A stretch of 64,000 bases of DNA from Wolbachia pipientis (GCF_030373985.1 NZ_JAUCRB010000002.1:185348-249347), one strand, 5' to 3'; counted from the stretch's first letter, positions 9,160 to 19,089 are shown. Notes: a model not told the origin generated them from the letters alone. Program-made: numbers and translations.

Positions 9160-9867
9160 TTAAGTTAAATTGCTTTCTTCACCATTGTTAATTTTTTCTA
9201 GCATTAACTCAGCGGCCTTTTGTTCAGCACCCTTTTTACTAGAAGCACATGCAGAAACCTTGCCATAGTTTTCTATGCAAACTGATATAGTAAATTCAGG
9301 ATTATGTGCTGGTCCAGTCTGTTTTGCAAGCTCATACTCTGGTAAGGGTAATTTATTTTTCTGAGTCCATTCTTGTAGCGATGTTTTAGAATCTTGAGGG
9401 GGACTTAGCATGTCCTTAGCCAACTTTTTCCAATATTGGGTAACAAACCTTTCAACATTTTTAAACCCGCCATCAATATAAATTGCGCCTATCAGCGCTT
9501 CAAGAGAATTTTCTAAATTTTTTAGGTTACATTTTCCCCCGTTGCAACGTTCACTATTATTCATGATGATGAAGTCACCCAGTTTTATCTCTTTAGCAAC
9601 TTTAGCAATGGTGTTGCCACAAACTAAATCCGTTTTTCTTTTTGCCAATGCTCCTTCTCTTTCTTCAGGAAACAGTTTAAACAGTATAGCAGACACAATC
9701 ATACTCAAAATGCTATCGCCCAAAAATTCTAACCTTTCATAATTTTCAGTTTGATTTTTGCTATTCCTTTTATTTAAGCTTGGATGAGTTAATGCTTCTT
9801 CTAATATTGCATTATTTTTGAATCTATAGTTAGTGATTTTAGATATTTCATCGTTCAAGTTTTTCAT
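9160..9867 (-). CDS. rnc: Ribonuclease III
   Basis: Cleaves double-stranded RNA in rRNA and mRNA maturation. The signature ERLEFLGDSIL spans residues 44-54 with the catalytic Asp51. The second acidic site lies in NSLEALIGAIYIDGG near 120. A C-terminal double-stranded RNA-binding domain ends in KKGAEQKAAELMLEKI. At 235 residues it is normal length. The ATG start gives a clean N terminus. pyrD lies about 80 bp upstream on the same strand. Confidence 0.95.
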   Translation of the reverse strand: MKNLNDEISKITNYRFKNNAILEEALTHPSLNKRNSKNQTENYERLEFLGDSILSMIVSAILFKLFPEEREGALAKRKTDLVCGNTIAKVAKEIKLGDFIIMNNSERCNGGKCNLKNLENSLEALIGAIYIDGGFKNVERFVTQYWKKLAKDMLSPPQDSKTSLQEWTQKNKLPLPEYELAKQTGPAHNPEFTISVCIENYGKVSACASSKKGAEQKAAELMLEKINNGEESNLT

Positions 9868-9947
9868 TGCTTGTTGTTTTAAAAGGAAGTATTCCCTGCT
9901 GTATCTTTAATATCAGAAAACTAGTTTTATTCTACCAAAATAGGCTT

Positions 9948-11000
9948 CTAAAATTTGCATCCACAACCCACTGCCTCACTAATGTTACTAAACCCATCTC
10001 TTTTTACCAATTCCGCGAGCTCCAAATTGATTTTATTCACAACTTGAGGCCCTTGGTACACGAGAGCAGTATACAGTTGTACTAAAGAAGCGCCTGCCTT
10101 TATTTTTTTATATGCATCAGCACCACTTGAAATTCCCCCACACCCTATTAATAATGTTTTGCCTTTAGTAAGTTTATACATGTTGCGCAGTAACTCAGTT
10201 GAAAGTTTAAACAACGGTCTGCCACTTAGTCCACCACTTTCATTATGGTGAGAATGTAGATTATCTCGACTGACCGCAGTGTTGCTTACTATTAAGCCGT
10301 CAATTTTATATTCCAATGCAAACTCAGCAACGTTTTCCTTCGCTTTTTGATCAATATCTGGTGAGATTTTTAACATTATAGGGGTAGATTCAGCATTGTC
10401 AATTGATTTCCGGGTTAGAGTTATGGATTTCAGCAATTCCGATAGTTCTTGTCTATTATGCAAATTACGTAAGTTAGGCGTGTTTGGAGATGAGATGTTC
10501 AGCACTATATAATTGCTTTTCCCATATATCATCTTTATTAAGTCAACATAATCACTGATTTGGTCCTTCGATGTGCTATTTTTTCCTATATTGATGCCGA
10601 AAACGCAATCATTAAGCTTAGTTTCACTTATCCGTTTAAGAAAACAGGCTATTCCTTTATTGTTGAATCCCAACCTATTGATTATCCCTTCATCTTTAAT
10701 TAACCGAAAAATTCTCGGTTTTTTATTTCCATATTGGGGATGTTTAGTTACAGTACCAGCCTCAATAAATCCAAAACCAAATGAGAGCATGGGCCTTATA
10801 ATTTCCGCGTTTTTGTCAAAACCTGCAGCAAGACCCACAGGGCTTCTGAGTCTGTTTCCAAAGAAGTTTACATTCAAAAACTCTGGTAGTTCTATAGGTT
10901 TTCTACAAGGCATCTTTTTTAACATCGTGATTACCAAGGAATGAGCAGTTTCAGGAGGCAGCAAAAACAGTAAATTACGTAGTATCATTTTGTAAAACAC
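9948..11000 (-). CDS. pyrD: Dihydroorotate dehydrogenase (quinone), class 2
   Basis: Oxidises dihydroorotate to orotate with FMN and passes electrons to membrane quinone. The protein has the class 2 N-terminal hydrophobic helix (LLFLLPPETAHSLVI), PVGLAAGFDKN, the active-site region NISSPNTPNLRNL with the catalytic Ser, and the phosphate-binding GCGGISSGADAYKKI near the C terminus. At 350 residues it is slightly longer than average. It is divergent from the S41 protease gene, with a 113-bp intergenic spacer. Confidence 0.93.
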   Translation of the reverse strand: MFYKMILRNLLFLLPPETAHSLVITMLKKMPCRKPIELPEFLNVNFFGNRLRSPVGLAAGFDKNAEIIRPMLSFGFGFIEAGTVTKHPQYGNKKPRIFRLIKDEGIINRLGFNNKGIACFLKRISETKLNDCVFGINIGKNSTSKDQISDYVDLIKMIYGKSNYIVLNISSPNTPNLRNLHNRQELSELLKSITLTRKSIDNAESTPIMLKISPDIDQKAKENVAEFALEYKIDGLIVSNTAVSRDNLHSHHNESGGLSGRPLFKLSTELLRNMYKLTKGKTLLIGCGGISSGADAYKKIKAGASLVQLYTALVYQGPQVVNKINLELAELVKRDGFSNISEAVGCGCKF

Positions 11001-11113
11001 TCAACTTACTTTCAGCTTATTTTCTACCATGAAACGCTATAAGAGTATAATTCTAACTTTAGAAGAAGACGATTTTATTGATTTTACTTATAAATAATGG
11101 ATAAGCTTTCCTC

Positions 11114-12127
11114 ATGAAATTTATTATTGCTATTATCTTATCCTTATTTGCTTATAGTTTATCTGCTCAACAAACAGATTATATTGAGTTGTTCGAGGAC
11201 ATAATCAAAAAAATAGAAAGAGAGTATATTTGGCATACTAGTCAGAAGACTCTTATTGAATATGCAGTAGAAAATATGCTAGATAAACTAAAATCTGAAT
11301 TAGGCAACAAAGAGTTCACAGTTAGCTCTGTTTCTGATCCTGGTGAAATTGAATATTTTGAGGAAGTGTTGGCACAAATAGAGGGAGAGTACTCAAATTT
11401 GATCGATCAAAAGACTTTGGTTGAATATGCAATAGCTGGAATATTCTCTAAACTGGATTCATATTCTTATTATATTAGTAGTGAAGAATTCAAGAAAATG
11501 CAACTCCAAGCGCTTGGGTTCAATTCTGTTTCAACTAAGGTTGTAGACGATATAGCTTACATTAAAATCTCTGAATTCAACGAAAGCACTTTCAATCATT
11601 TTAGAAGGCAATGGCTCAATATTAAAGAAAATAATAGCACCGTAAAGGGTATAATTCTGGATTTGAGAGATAATCACGGCGGATTGTTTTCTCAAGCAAT
11701 ACTAATATGCAATAGTCTTCTTGATGGTGGCAAAATAGTTACTGTGGAAAGTAGAGGGAAAAAGCATTACAACGCAAGCAAAGGAGACATGTTTTCTGGG
11801 TTACCCGTAATAGTATTAATTAATGAAAAATCTGCGTCTGCATCTGAAATAGTTTCTGCTGTTTTGCAGAGTAATAAACGCGCTAAGATTGTTGGGATAA
11901 GGTCGTACGGTAAGGCTTCTGGACAAACAATCTTTCCGTTGAAAAACGGTGATATGATCAGTATAACAAATAAATTATACCGTCTTCCATCTGGTAAACT
12001 TATAACGGGTGTAGTACCGGATGTAGTAGTTATAAGCCAAAACGATGGACAAGATCATCAACTTACCAAAGGAATTGAGATTTTAAACTCGATGTATAGC
12101 CAGGTAAATTTAGGTTTATTGAAGTAG
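11114..12127 (+). CDS. S41 (CtpA-like) periplasmic protease lacking the PDZ domain, with duplicated N-terminal segment
   Basis: A signal peptide (MKFIIAIILSLFAYSLSAQ) indicates export. The catalytic core is present: INEKSASASEIVSAVL carries the Ser and RSYGKASGQTIF the Lys of the Ser-Lys dyad. Two unusual features are visible. The helical segment EYxxxxxQKTLIEYAVENMLDKL (about residues 36-59) is repeated as QKTLVEYAIAGIFSKL (about 98-115). In addition, the roughly 80-90 residue PDZ domain that normally follows the LDSYSYYISSEEF region is absent, and the chain passes directly to VVDDIAYIKISEF. The frame is intact over 337 residues, so this looks like a working but remodelled relative. Confidence 0.85.
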   Translation: MKFIIAIILSLFAYSLSAQQTDYIELFEDIIKKIEREYIWHTSQKTLIEYAVENMLDKLKSELGNKEFTVSSVSDPGEIEYFEEVLAQIEGEYSNLIDQKTLVEYAIAGIFSKLDSYSYYISSEEFKKMQLQALGFNSVSTKVVDDIAYIKISEFNESTFNHFRRQWLNIKENNSTVKGIILDLRDNHGGLFSQAILICNSLLDGGKIVTVESRGKKHYNASKGDMFSGLPVIVLINEKSASASEIVSAVLQSNKRAKIVGIRSYGKASGQTIFPLKNGDMISITNKLYRLPSGKLITGVVPDVVVISQNDGQDHQLTKGIEILNSMYSQVNLGLLK

Positions 12128-12177
12128 GCTACCACTTAAAGTGGGCTGGATTAAACAACCCTTACAAGCTATAAAAG

Positions 12178-12249
12178 AGGCCGGGACCGGAATTGAACCG
12201 GTATAAAAGGATTTGCAGTCCTCCGCATAAACCATTCTGCCACCCAGCC
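12178..12249 (-). tRNA. tRNA-Cys(GCA)
   Basis: The minus strand folds as a 72-nt cloverleaf. The acceptor GGCTGGG pairs with CCCGGCC, the discriminator is U (normal for tRNA-Cys), the anticodon stem-loop GGACTGCAAATCC carries GCA, and the T-loop is GGTTCAATTCC. No CCA is encoded. It lies just downstream of the aldolase gene on the same strand. Confidence 0.95.
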
Positions 12250-12254
12250 GTTTT

Positions 12255-13157
12255 TTATGCGTAGATATTCATTATATCTTTTAGCATAGACAAGGCCTCT
12301 TCTCTTTTGCGTTGAAAAGTGTTACGCCCAATGATTGAACCATTACCACCACCCTGCTTAATTTCTTTTGCTTCATTGTATATATCATCCACCGACTTTG
12401 ACCCGCCACCAGAAAAAACTACTATTCTTTTTCCTACAAAGCAAGATTTCTTAACATATTCAATTCTTTTGGATAATGATCTAATATTTCCCGCTTCTAT
12501 TTTTTCTTTTTCCAAGTGGTTAGTTGGAAGTTTTACCTTTATTATGCTAGCACCAAGCAAAGCTGCTATGTGTGCAGCATAAGCAATAACATCAACTGCT
12601 GTTTCGCCTTCTTTGGAAATTCCATCACCGCGTGGATAAGACCATAGCACTACCGCAAGTCCACAAGACTTAGCCTCAGCTATAATTGCTCGAGCTTCTT
12701 CTATCATATCAAAGCACTTAGCAGAACCAGGATATATAGTAAATCCAATGGCTGCGCAGCCCAAACGTAACGCATCTTTCACAGAGGAAGTGACTGCCTG
12801 ATCAGAAGTTAGACTTTTTGAGTGCAGAGAATTAGAACTATTAAGTTTCAAAATAAGTGGAAGCATTCCAGCATAAGTTGAAGCGCCAGCTTCGATCATA
12901 CCAAGTGGAGCAGCATAAGCACTTACTCCTGAATCAACAGCAAGCTGAAAATGATAATGCGGATCATAAGCATCAGGGTTGACTTCAAAGCTTTTTATTG
13001 GCCCATGTTCGAATCCTTGGTCTACAGGGAGAATTACTAATTTACCAGTGCCACCAAGCTTTCCATGCATGAGAATACGAACGAGGTTCGCTTTCACTCC
13101 AGGATTTTCACTTTCGTAGTAACTTAGGATTTGCCTTACTTTATCACTTATTGCCAC
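12255..13157 (-). CDS. Class I fructose-bisphosphate aldolase (DhnA/archaeal type)
   Basis: Interconverts fructose-1,6-bisphosphate with triose phosphates. Motifs of the archaeal-type class I family are clear: KLVILPVDQGFEHGP, IGFTIYPGSA, VVLWSYPRG, and the Schiff-base Lys in SIIKVKLPT, with a GGGNGSIIGRNTFQR phosphate-binding end. The preferred start is GTG at 13157, giving a product that begins MAISDKVRQIL. The frame stays open to a TTG at 13193, but the added residues are not typical. About 300 residues. In obligate intracellular relatives such an enzyme probably serves gluconeogenesis. Confidence 0.88.
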   Translation of the reverse strand: MAISDKVRQILSYYESENPGVKANLVRILMHGKLGGTGKLVILPVDQGFEHGPIKSFEVNPDAYDPHYHFQLAVDSGVSAYAAPLGMIEAGASTYAGMLPLILKLNSSNSLHSKSLTSDQAVTSSVKDALRLGCAAIGFTIYPGSAKCFDMIEEARAIIAEAKSCGLAVVLWSYPRGDGISKEGETAVDVIAYAAHIAALLGASIIKVKLPTNHLEKEKIEAGNIRSLSKRIEYVKKSCFVGKRIVVFSGGGSKSVDDIYNEAKEIKQGGGNGSIIGRNTFQRKREEALSMLKDIMNIYA

Positions 13158-13216
13158 TATAACTTGTATCAAATTTGATGTAAATTGTAACAAAAATGGG
13201 ACTCAATACAAGAGTT

Positions 13217-15523
13217 TTAAGTTATATCAAAAGCAATTTTATTTTCTTGTTTACTCATATAAATCCTTAATTTCTTTCCTTTAGTTAGTCGACGGTTCAG
13301 TATTTCTTCAGCTAAGTGACTTTTCACCTTTTTTTCAATCAGCCTCTCTATCGGGCGTGCTCCCATTTCCTTGCTGTAACCTGTTTGTGCAAGATAAGAC
13401 TTTACTTCTTCTTCCACTAAGCAGCTTATACCCTTTTGCATAAGTTGTTTTTTCAATTCCTGAATGAATTTATCCACAATATGCAAAGTCACATCCGCAT
13501 TTAAGTCGGAAAAAGAAATAACCGCATCAAGACGATTACGAAATTCAGGGCTAAAAACCCGTTCCATTGCTTTTTCACTATCACTAGTGTTAAAATCTTT
13601 ATGCCCAAAGCCAATAGAGCTTTTACTGCGCTCAAATGCACCTGCATTGGTTGTCATAATTAAAATTACATTGGAAAAGTTAACTTTACGCCCGTAGGTG
13701 TCTGTAACACAACCATAATCCATGATTTGTAGCAATATATTATAAATATCACTGTGAGCTTTCTCAATTTCGTCAAGAAGCACAACGCTGTATTGATTAT
13801 TAGCTATAGATTCTGTGAGTAATCCACCCTGATCATAGCCTATATACCCAGGGGGAGAGCCAATCATTCTAGATATTGTATGAGATTCCATATATTCAGA
13901 CATATCAAAGCGTATAAGATTCATATCCATGCTTTTTGCTAACTGCTTCGCAAGTTCAGTCTTCCCTACACCAGTTGGTCCAGCAAAAAGATAATTTGCT
14001 AAAGGTTTATTATAATTTCTCAACCCAGATTTAGCAATTTTAATAGAGTTAACGAGGGATTCTATTGCTTGCCCTTGACCAAAAATTACCTTCTCGAGAT
14101 TTTCTTTTAGAGATATGACTCTTTGCATATCATCAAATTTAGAACCACAGGGTACGTTTGTAATTCTAGTGATAGTGTCCTTAATATCTCTACTGTTTAC
14201 AATTTTACGTCTGTCTTTTAGTAACTTACAATGTGCCCCTGCTTCATCTATAACATCAACTGCTTTATCAGGTAATATTCGCCCACTGATATACTTATGT
14301 GAGAGTTCAGCTGCAGACTTAATAGCATGTTTCGTATAATATATCCCATGGTACCCTTCGTAGTAGTGCTTTATACCGTTTAGTATCTTTATTGTCTCAT
14401 TAACAGAAGACTCTTTCACATTAATTTTTTGAAACCTTCTTGCTAATGCTTTATCTTTTTCAAAGCTACTGCTGTATTCTCTGTATGTAGTTGCACCTAT
14501 ACAACGCAATGTACCTCTTGCAAGTGTGGGCTTGAGCAGATTACTAGCATCAAGAAAGCTACCACTTGTTGAACCGGCTCCAATGATTGTGTGTATTTCG
14601 TCAATAAAAAGAATAGCACCCGGCTTTGCCTCAATTGCCTTTATTATGGATTTTATTCTCTCTTCAAAATCACCCCTATAACGTGTTCCTGCAAGGAGTG
14701 ATCCTAAATCTAAAGCATAAATTATGCTGGCCCTCAGCGCACTCGGAACACTGCCTTCGATGATTTTCAATACTAAACCTTCAACTATTGTTGTTTTGCC
14801 GACGCCCGGATCTCCAACATATAAAGGGTTGTTTTTTCTGCGTCTTAACAATATTTCTATAGTGCGATTTAATTCATAATCACGACCAATAACGTAATCT
14901 ATTTTTTTACTTCTCGCATAATCATTTAAATTTTTACAGTAACTTTGTAGAATTTCCTCATCTTTTAATAACTCACCTTTATTTACTGCAGTGGAGATGT
15001 CGCTATTCTTATCAAGTTTTACCTTACTATTAGTGGTATATTCGTCTATATCGTTAGAGTATTTCATGTTGGATATGTGGTAAATCAAATTGGAATCCTT
15101 TGCATTTTGTTTCTGCAATAGATCTTCAATGTAAAAATTTTGTTCGGATAAAATTTCTACTAGAACATTTGCTCCATTTATTTCTTTTCTCCCCAAGCTG
15201 TGAGCACGTATTATTGCCCTATGTATTAGGCATTGAAATAGTGAATTAGGCTTAACTCCATTGATAGTCGATTCAGAATTGTCTTGTGAAAGACCTTTTA
15301 AATTATTGCTATAGCCATTAACCTTGACATTGCACCTTGAGAGAATGTTATCTATGTTTATGATTTCATCAGCTCTGATGTTACATTTTGATAAAACATA
15401 ATTTACATCTACATCCTTAGTTAACGCCAACAATAAATGTTCTACTTTTGCATACTTAACATTGAAATTAGAAGCTATCAGTAATGCTCTATTCAAACTT
15501 ACCTCTAAATTTTTAGAAATCAT
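13217..15523 (-). CDS. clpA: ClpA, ATPase subunit of the Clp protease
   Basis: The unfoldase partner of ClpP. The layout is an N-terminal Clp-N domain, AAA-1 with Walker A GDPGVGKTT near residue 236 and LFIDEIHTIIGAG, and AAA-2 with GPTGVGKTE near 513 and VVLLDEIEKAH, followed by the C-terminal D2-small domain. The absence of the long middle coiled coil marks it as ClpA and not ClpB. The ATG at 15523 places MISKNLEVSLNRAL at the N terminus as expected, with a purine-rich GAGAG upstream, so the longer frame to 15568 is rejected. 768 residues, close to E. coli ClpA. Confidence 0.93.
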   Translation of the reverse strand: MISKNLEVSLNRALLIASNFNVKYAKVEHLLLALTKDVDVNYVLSKCNIRADEIINIDNILSRCNVKVNGYSNNLKGLSQDNSESTINGVKPNSLFQCLIHRAIIRAHSLGRKEINGANVLVEILSEQNFYIEDLLQKQNAKDSNLIYHISNMKYSNDIDEYTTNSKVKLDKNSDISTAVNKGELLKDEEILQSYCKNLNDYARSKKIDYVIGRDYELNRTIEILLRRRKNNPLYVGDPGVGKTTIVEGLVLKIIEGSVPSALRASIIYALDLGSLLAGTRYRGDFEERIKSIIKAIEAKPGAILFIDEIHTIIGAGSTSGSFLDASNLLKPTLARGTLRCIGATTYREYSSSFEKDKALARRFQKINVKESSVNETIKILNGIKHYYEGYHGIYYTKHAIKSAAELSHKYISGRILPDKAVDVIDEAGAHCKLLKDRRKIVNSRDIKDTITRITNVPCGSKFDDMQRVISLKENLEKVIFGQGQAIESLVNSIKIAKSGLRNYNKPLANYLFAGPTGVGKTELAKQLAKSMDMNLIRFDMSEYMESHTISRMIGSPPGYIGYDQGGLLTESIANNQYSVVLLDEIEKAHSDIYNILLQIMDYGCVTDTYGRKVNFSNVILIMTTNAGAFERSKSSIGFGHKDFNTSDSEKAMERVFSPEFRNRLDAVISFSDLNADVTLHIVDKFIQELKKQLMQKGISCLVEEEVKSYLAQTGYSKEMGARPIERLIEKKVKSHLAEEILNRRLTKGKKLRIYMSKQENKIAFDIT

Positions 15524-15685
15524 CTTATACTCTCTCAAAAATGGAGACTTATATATAATTAATAGCACACAATTATTAAAAAAACTGAAATCCAGTTTGT
15601 TAAGGAATCTATTGTAAAGAAACCGATATTCCGCTGCGTGTTAGCAGGATCTAGAGATATCGCGTAGGTATGAGGTACGGTTGCA

Positions 15686-15751
15686 CTAAGCAACACACCG
15701 CTGATTGCCATGAAATTGATCTATTGCTACATCAACAAGATATTCTGTATA
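15686..15751 (-). pseudogene. C-terminal remnant of a J-domain/ankyrin-type protein
   Basis: The minus strand reads YLVDVAIDQFHGNQRCVA and a stop. This mirrors the C terminus of the decayed J-domain/ankyrin gene at 57.5 kb, which ends YLVDAAANRCGGNQQCVA and a stop. Homology stops upstream where a palindromic repeat (15782-15867) begins. It appears to be the last fragment of a deleted paralogue. Confidence 0.5.
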
Positions 15752-15781
15752 CCACAGCATCAGCAATAGGAAAAAGGACGA

Positions 15782-15867
15782 TGTCATCCCAGTGCCTAGA
15801 CACTAGGATATAGCTGATTTCGGCCCCGTGTCTGATATAGGTCCCAGAGTCACGCGCTGATGACACT
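15782..15867. repeat. Nested palindromic repeat between clpA and tsaD
   Basis: The inner palindrome ATCCCAGTG...CACTAGGAT lies at 15786-15809, and outer arms TGTCATC and GATGACA close the unit near 15867. A second small palindrome TGCTGGA-A-TCCAGCA lies at 15944-15958. These match the palindrome families at 2.9, 40.7 and 52.9 kb. With the ankyrin-gene remnant they account for most of the roughly 540-bp gap between clpA and tsaD. I see no further gene in it. Confidence 0.55.
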
Positions 15868-16065
15868 TTGTGTTTGAGGCAAAACCGTCTATAACATTTA
15901 ACACACTGCTTTCGCAAATAAATGTTTACAATTGTGCCCGTGATGCTGGAATCCAGCAGATCTCACTCATTTTAATTACAGCAGCTTGTTTCATAAGGGT
16001 GTAATCTTTTCTTAACTTTCACAGTGTTTCAAAGTATAGTTTTGATAATACATAACCAAACATAA

Positions 16066-17073
16066 ATGAAAACCATTCTAGCTGTTGAAACAAGCTGCGA
16101 TGAAACTGCAGTAGCGACTGTAAACAGTGACAAGCAAATCCTTGCCCACGAGATTCTTTCCCAAACAGAACACAACAAATGCGGTGGCGTGGTCCCTGAG
16201 ATAGCATCACGTGCTCATATGGAGCATTTGAGTAGTCTAATAAAAAGCGCCATGGAAAAATCTAACCTTAACTTTTGTGATCTGGATGCGATTGCAGCAA
16301 CATCAGGACCAGGACTCATAGGTGGATTGATAGTTGGTACAATGATGGCTAAAGCAATTGCACACGTAGTACAAAAACCGTTTATTGCGGTTAATCACTT
16401 AGAAGCGCACACATTGGTTATCAGGTTACTATATGAGGTCAAATTTCCATTTTTAGTCCTATTAATATCAGGTGGCCACTGCCAATTTTTAATTGCACAG
16501 GATGTAGGTAAATATGTAAAACTCGGAGAAACGCTCGATGATTCTTTAGGAGAAGCATTTGATAAAGTCGCTAAGATGCTGAGTTTAAACTATCCAGGAG
16601 GCCCATTGATAGAAAAGTTAGCTAAAAAAGGCGATGGAATAAGATTTAAACTTCCAAGGGCAATGGTAAAACGTTCTGGATGTAATTTCTCGTTTTCTGG
16701 AATCAAAACTGCAGTAAAAAACTTAGTTCAAGAGCTTAGAATGAGTGAGCAAGATGTGTGTGATATATGTGCTTCGTTTCAAGAGTGTATCAGCGATATA
16801 TTATTAGATAGAGCCAAAAATGCTATTACTATGGCTGAATCTTTAAATGTAGAAATCAATGACTTTGTGATTACCGGTGGAGTTGCAGCAAATAACTTCC
16901 TGAGAGAAAAACTAAGGAAACACATAAACTTAAACATATTTTTCCCCCCTAACAACCTATGTACAGACAATGCAGTAATGGTTGGATGGACAGGAGTTGA
17001 AAGATTGCAGAGAAACTATATAGATCCGTTAAACTTTGCACCGAGGCCAAGGTGGGGGTTGGAGAGTTATTAA
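16066..17073 (+). CDS. tsaD: tRNA N6-threonylcarbamoyladenosine transferase TsaD
   Basis: Transfers the threonylcarbamoyl group to A37 of ANN-decoding tRNAs, acting with TsaB, TsaC and TsaE. ILAVETSCDETAVA opens the ASKHA fold. The metal-binding histidines are in VNHLEAHTL, and LILISGGHCQFL-like sequence and GGVAANNFLREKL give the nucleotide-binding core. 335 residues, full length. MtaB at 5.3 kb modifies its product further. Confidence 0.95.
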   Translation: MKTILAVETSCDETAVATVNSDKQILAHEILSQTEHNKCGGVVPEIASRAHMEHLSSLIKSAMEKSNLNFCDLDAIAATSGPGLIGGLIVGTMMAKAIAHVVQKPFIAVNHLEAHTLVIRLLYEVKFPFLVLLISGGHCQFLIAQDVGKYVKLGETLDDSLGEAFDKVAKMLSLNYPGGPLIEKLAKKGDGIRFKLPRAMVKRSGCNFSFSGIKTAVKNLVQELRMSEQDVCDICASFQECISDILLDRAKNAITMAESLNVEINDFVITGGVAANNFLREKLRKHINLNIFFPPNNLCTDNAVMVGWTGVERLQRNYIDPLNFAPRPRWGLESY

Positions 17074-17249
17074 GGACTCTCAACTCTGAATTAGGTGGTA
17101 AGGAAAGCTATCTCCTTTTACCATTGTTTATATTTTCTATTCATGTATATTAATATTTTATTATATTAACTTAAAGTTAGCTAACTGCTGTTAATATTTT
17201 TGCAATAAAAATTGCATATGGTGCATGTAACCAAGTTAAAAGGAAAATT

Positions 17250-18992
17250 GTGGAGATCACGCCATCAATAAAGAAAGAACTAAAACAAAGTACACTATAT
17301 ACTTGCTTAGAAAAGTGCAAAAGTGCATTTTGGTTCATTTTCTGGTTCAGTTCAGGAATCAATTTATTAATGTTATTCCTACCACTTTATACCTCTCAAG
17401 TACTCGACAGGGTGATATCGAGCGAAAGTGTATCAACACTGGTTATGCTAACAATTATTACCTTATCTGCATTCGCATGTTCTGCAATGCTTGAAACTTG
17501 TCGATATTTAGCCATGGCAAAAATTGGTGACTGGATCGATAAAACCGCAACACCAGATCTGATAGTAAGATCAATCAGGCTAACATCAGTACAGAGCTCA
17601 ACTTCAAGCGGTGAAGCAATACGAGATCTCGGGGTAATAAAAAATTTCATTACAGGAAATGGTATATTCTCACTGTTTGATACTCCATGGTCGTTAATTT
17701 ACCTTGTTGTGATCTTTATGATACATACCTCCACAGGGTTTATAGCCATTGTAGGAATCATTACATTAGTTTCTATGGCAATATGGAATGAGCTCGCCAC
17801 CAAAAGCATACTACAAGAAACCAATGAAGAGACTATACGGAATATCAATGCTATAGATGTTGCAACAAGAAACGCAGAAGTAGTTGAAGCTATGGGTATG
17901 TCAGAATTCATAGTTTCTGATTGGTGTAAACGAAACGATCAAAACCGGGCGATGCAAATCAAAGCACAAAATCGTTCCAATGTAATTACTGGAATTACTA
18001 AATTTTTGCGTTCAACTCTACAAATATCGGTAATCGGAACAGGTGCACTACTTGCAATTACAGCCCATAAGACTGCTGGTAGCATCATTGCTGCTTCAAT
18101 TTTAATGGGCAGAGTATTGGCCCCATTTGATGCGGCAGTCCATACTTGGAAATTCTTAAATCAAGCTAGAATGTCATATGGAAGACTGCAAAGGCTTATA
18201 TTAACATCGCCAAAAAGAGAACAAACTATGGCCCTACCAGAACCTGAAGGAAAACTGGAATTTGATAGAGTATTTTTTACTCCTTACGGGAATAATAAAC
18301 CGACAGTAAAAGGAATATCATTTGTTATAGAGCCTGGAGACGTAGTTGGTGTTATTGGTGCAAGTGCCTCTGGTAAATCAACCATTGCAAAACTAACTGT
18401 TGGTGTATGGAAACCCATATCTGGTGTAGTAAGACTAGATGGCGCTGATGTATACACTTGGAACCGAGAGAACTTTGGTAACTACGTTGGTTACTTGCCT
18501 CAGGATATTGAGCTATTTAACACTAGTGTCAAGGCTAATATTGCTCGTATGAAACCAGATCCAAATCCTGAAGAAATAATCAAAGCAGCAAAAATTGCAG
18601 GAATACATGAATTAATACTAAGCTTACCAAATGGATATGATACAACGATAGGAAATTTTGGAGTAACGCTCTCTGGTGGACAGAAACAGCTACTTGGCCT
18701 TGCAAGAGCTTTTTATGGAAATACAAAGCTTTTGGTGCTTGATGAACCAAATGCCAATCTAGATAGTAACGGAGAGGCATGCCTAATTAATGCAATCAAT
18801 GTTGCAAGAAAGCAAAATACCACTACTATCATCATCACACATAAACTACCTTTATTATACGTGGTCGATAAAGTGATCCTCATGTCAGATGGGGTTATTT
18901 ACGCTACGGGACCAAGAGATGAGATTTTAAGCAAATTAGTTGCTCCATCATCAAATACCACAGGAGATAAACGCTCTTCAGCAGGTGGTTAA
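17250..18992 (+). CDS. Type I secretion system permease/ATPase (PrtD/HlyB family)
   Basis: An inner-membrane ABC exporter subunit that would pair with a membrane-fusion protein and a TolC-type channel. The N-terminal half has about five or six hydrophobic helices. The C-terminal ABC domain has Walker A GASASGKST (about 370-378), signature LSGGQKQ (about 474), Walker B LLVLDEPNANLD and the H-loop IIITHK. No C39 peptidase domain precedes the membrane part. The start is GTG with AAAAGGA at 17238-17243. The substrate is unknown; no MFP gene is adjacent. The C-terminal tail is short and Ser/Thr-rich. Confidence 0.9.
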   Translation: MEITPSIKKELKQSTLYTCLEKCKSAFWFIFWFSSGINLLMLFLPLYTSQVLDRVISSESVSTLVMLTIITLSAFACSAMLETCRYLAMAKIGDWIDKTATPDLIVRSIRLTSVQSSTSSGEAIRDLGVIKNFITGNGIFSLFDTPWSLIYLVVIFMIHTSTGFIAIVGIITLVSMAIWNELATKSILQETNEETIRNINAIDVATRNAEVVEAMGMSEFIVSDWCKRNDQNRAMQIKAQNRSNVITGITKFLRSTLQISVIGTGALLAITAHKTAGSIIAASILMGRVLAPFDAAVHTWKFLNQARMSYGRLQRLILTSPKREQTMALPEPEGKLEFDRVFFTPYGNNKPTVKGISFVIEPGDVVGVIGASASGKSTIAKLTVGVWKPISGVVRLDGADVYTWNRENFGNYVGYLPQDIELFNTSVKANIARMKPDPNPEEIIKAAKIAGIHELILSLPNGYDTTIGNFGVTLSGGQKQLLGLARAFYGNTKLLVLDEPNANLDSNGEACLINAINVARKQNTTTIIITHKLPLLYVVDKVILMSDGVIYATGPRDEILSKLVAPSSNTTGDKRSSAGG

Positions 18993-19089
18993 GAAGGGGG
19001 GAAATGTAGTACTTCCCTTTACTTATAACCTACTTAATTTACCAATGTGCTGGAATGCTGTTTTTCTTCCTTGTTCTTCTTGAAAAAAT

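Noticed and set aside
15782..15958. Clustered palindromes as a CRISPR array
   Set aside because: There is no regular spacing, no repeated unit with unique spacers, and no cas gene in the window.
17074..17249. A small gene or leader before the type I secretion gene
   Set aside because: Only AT-rich sequence with no open frame of useful length; the minus-strand frame there is a shadow.
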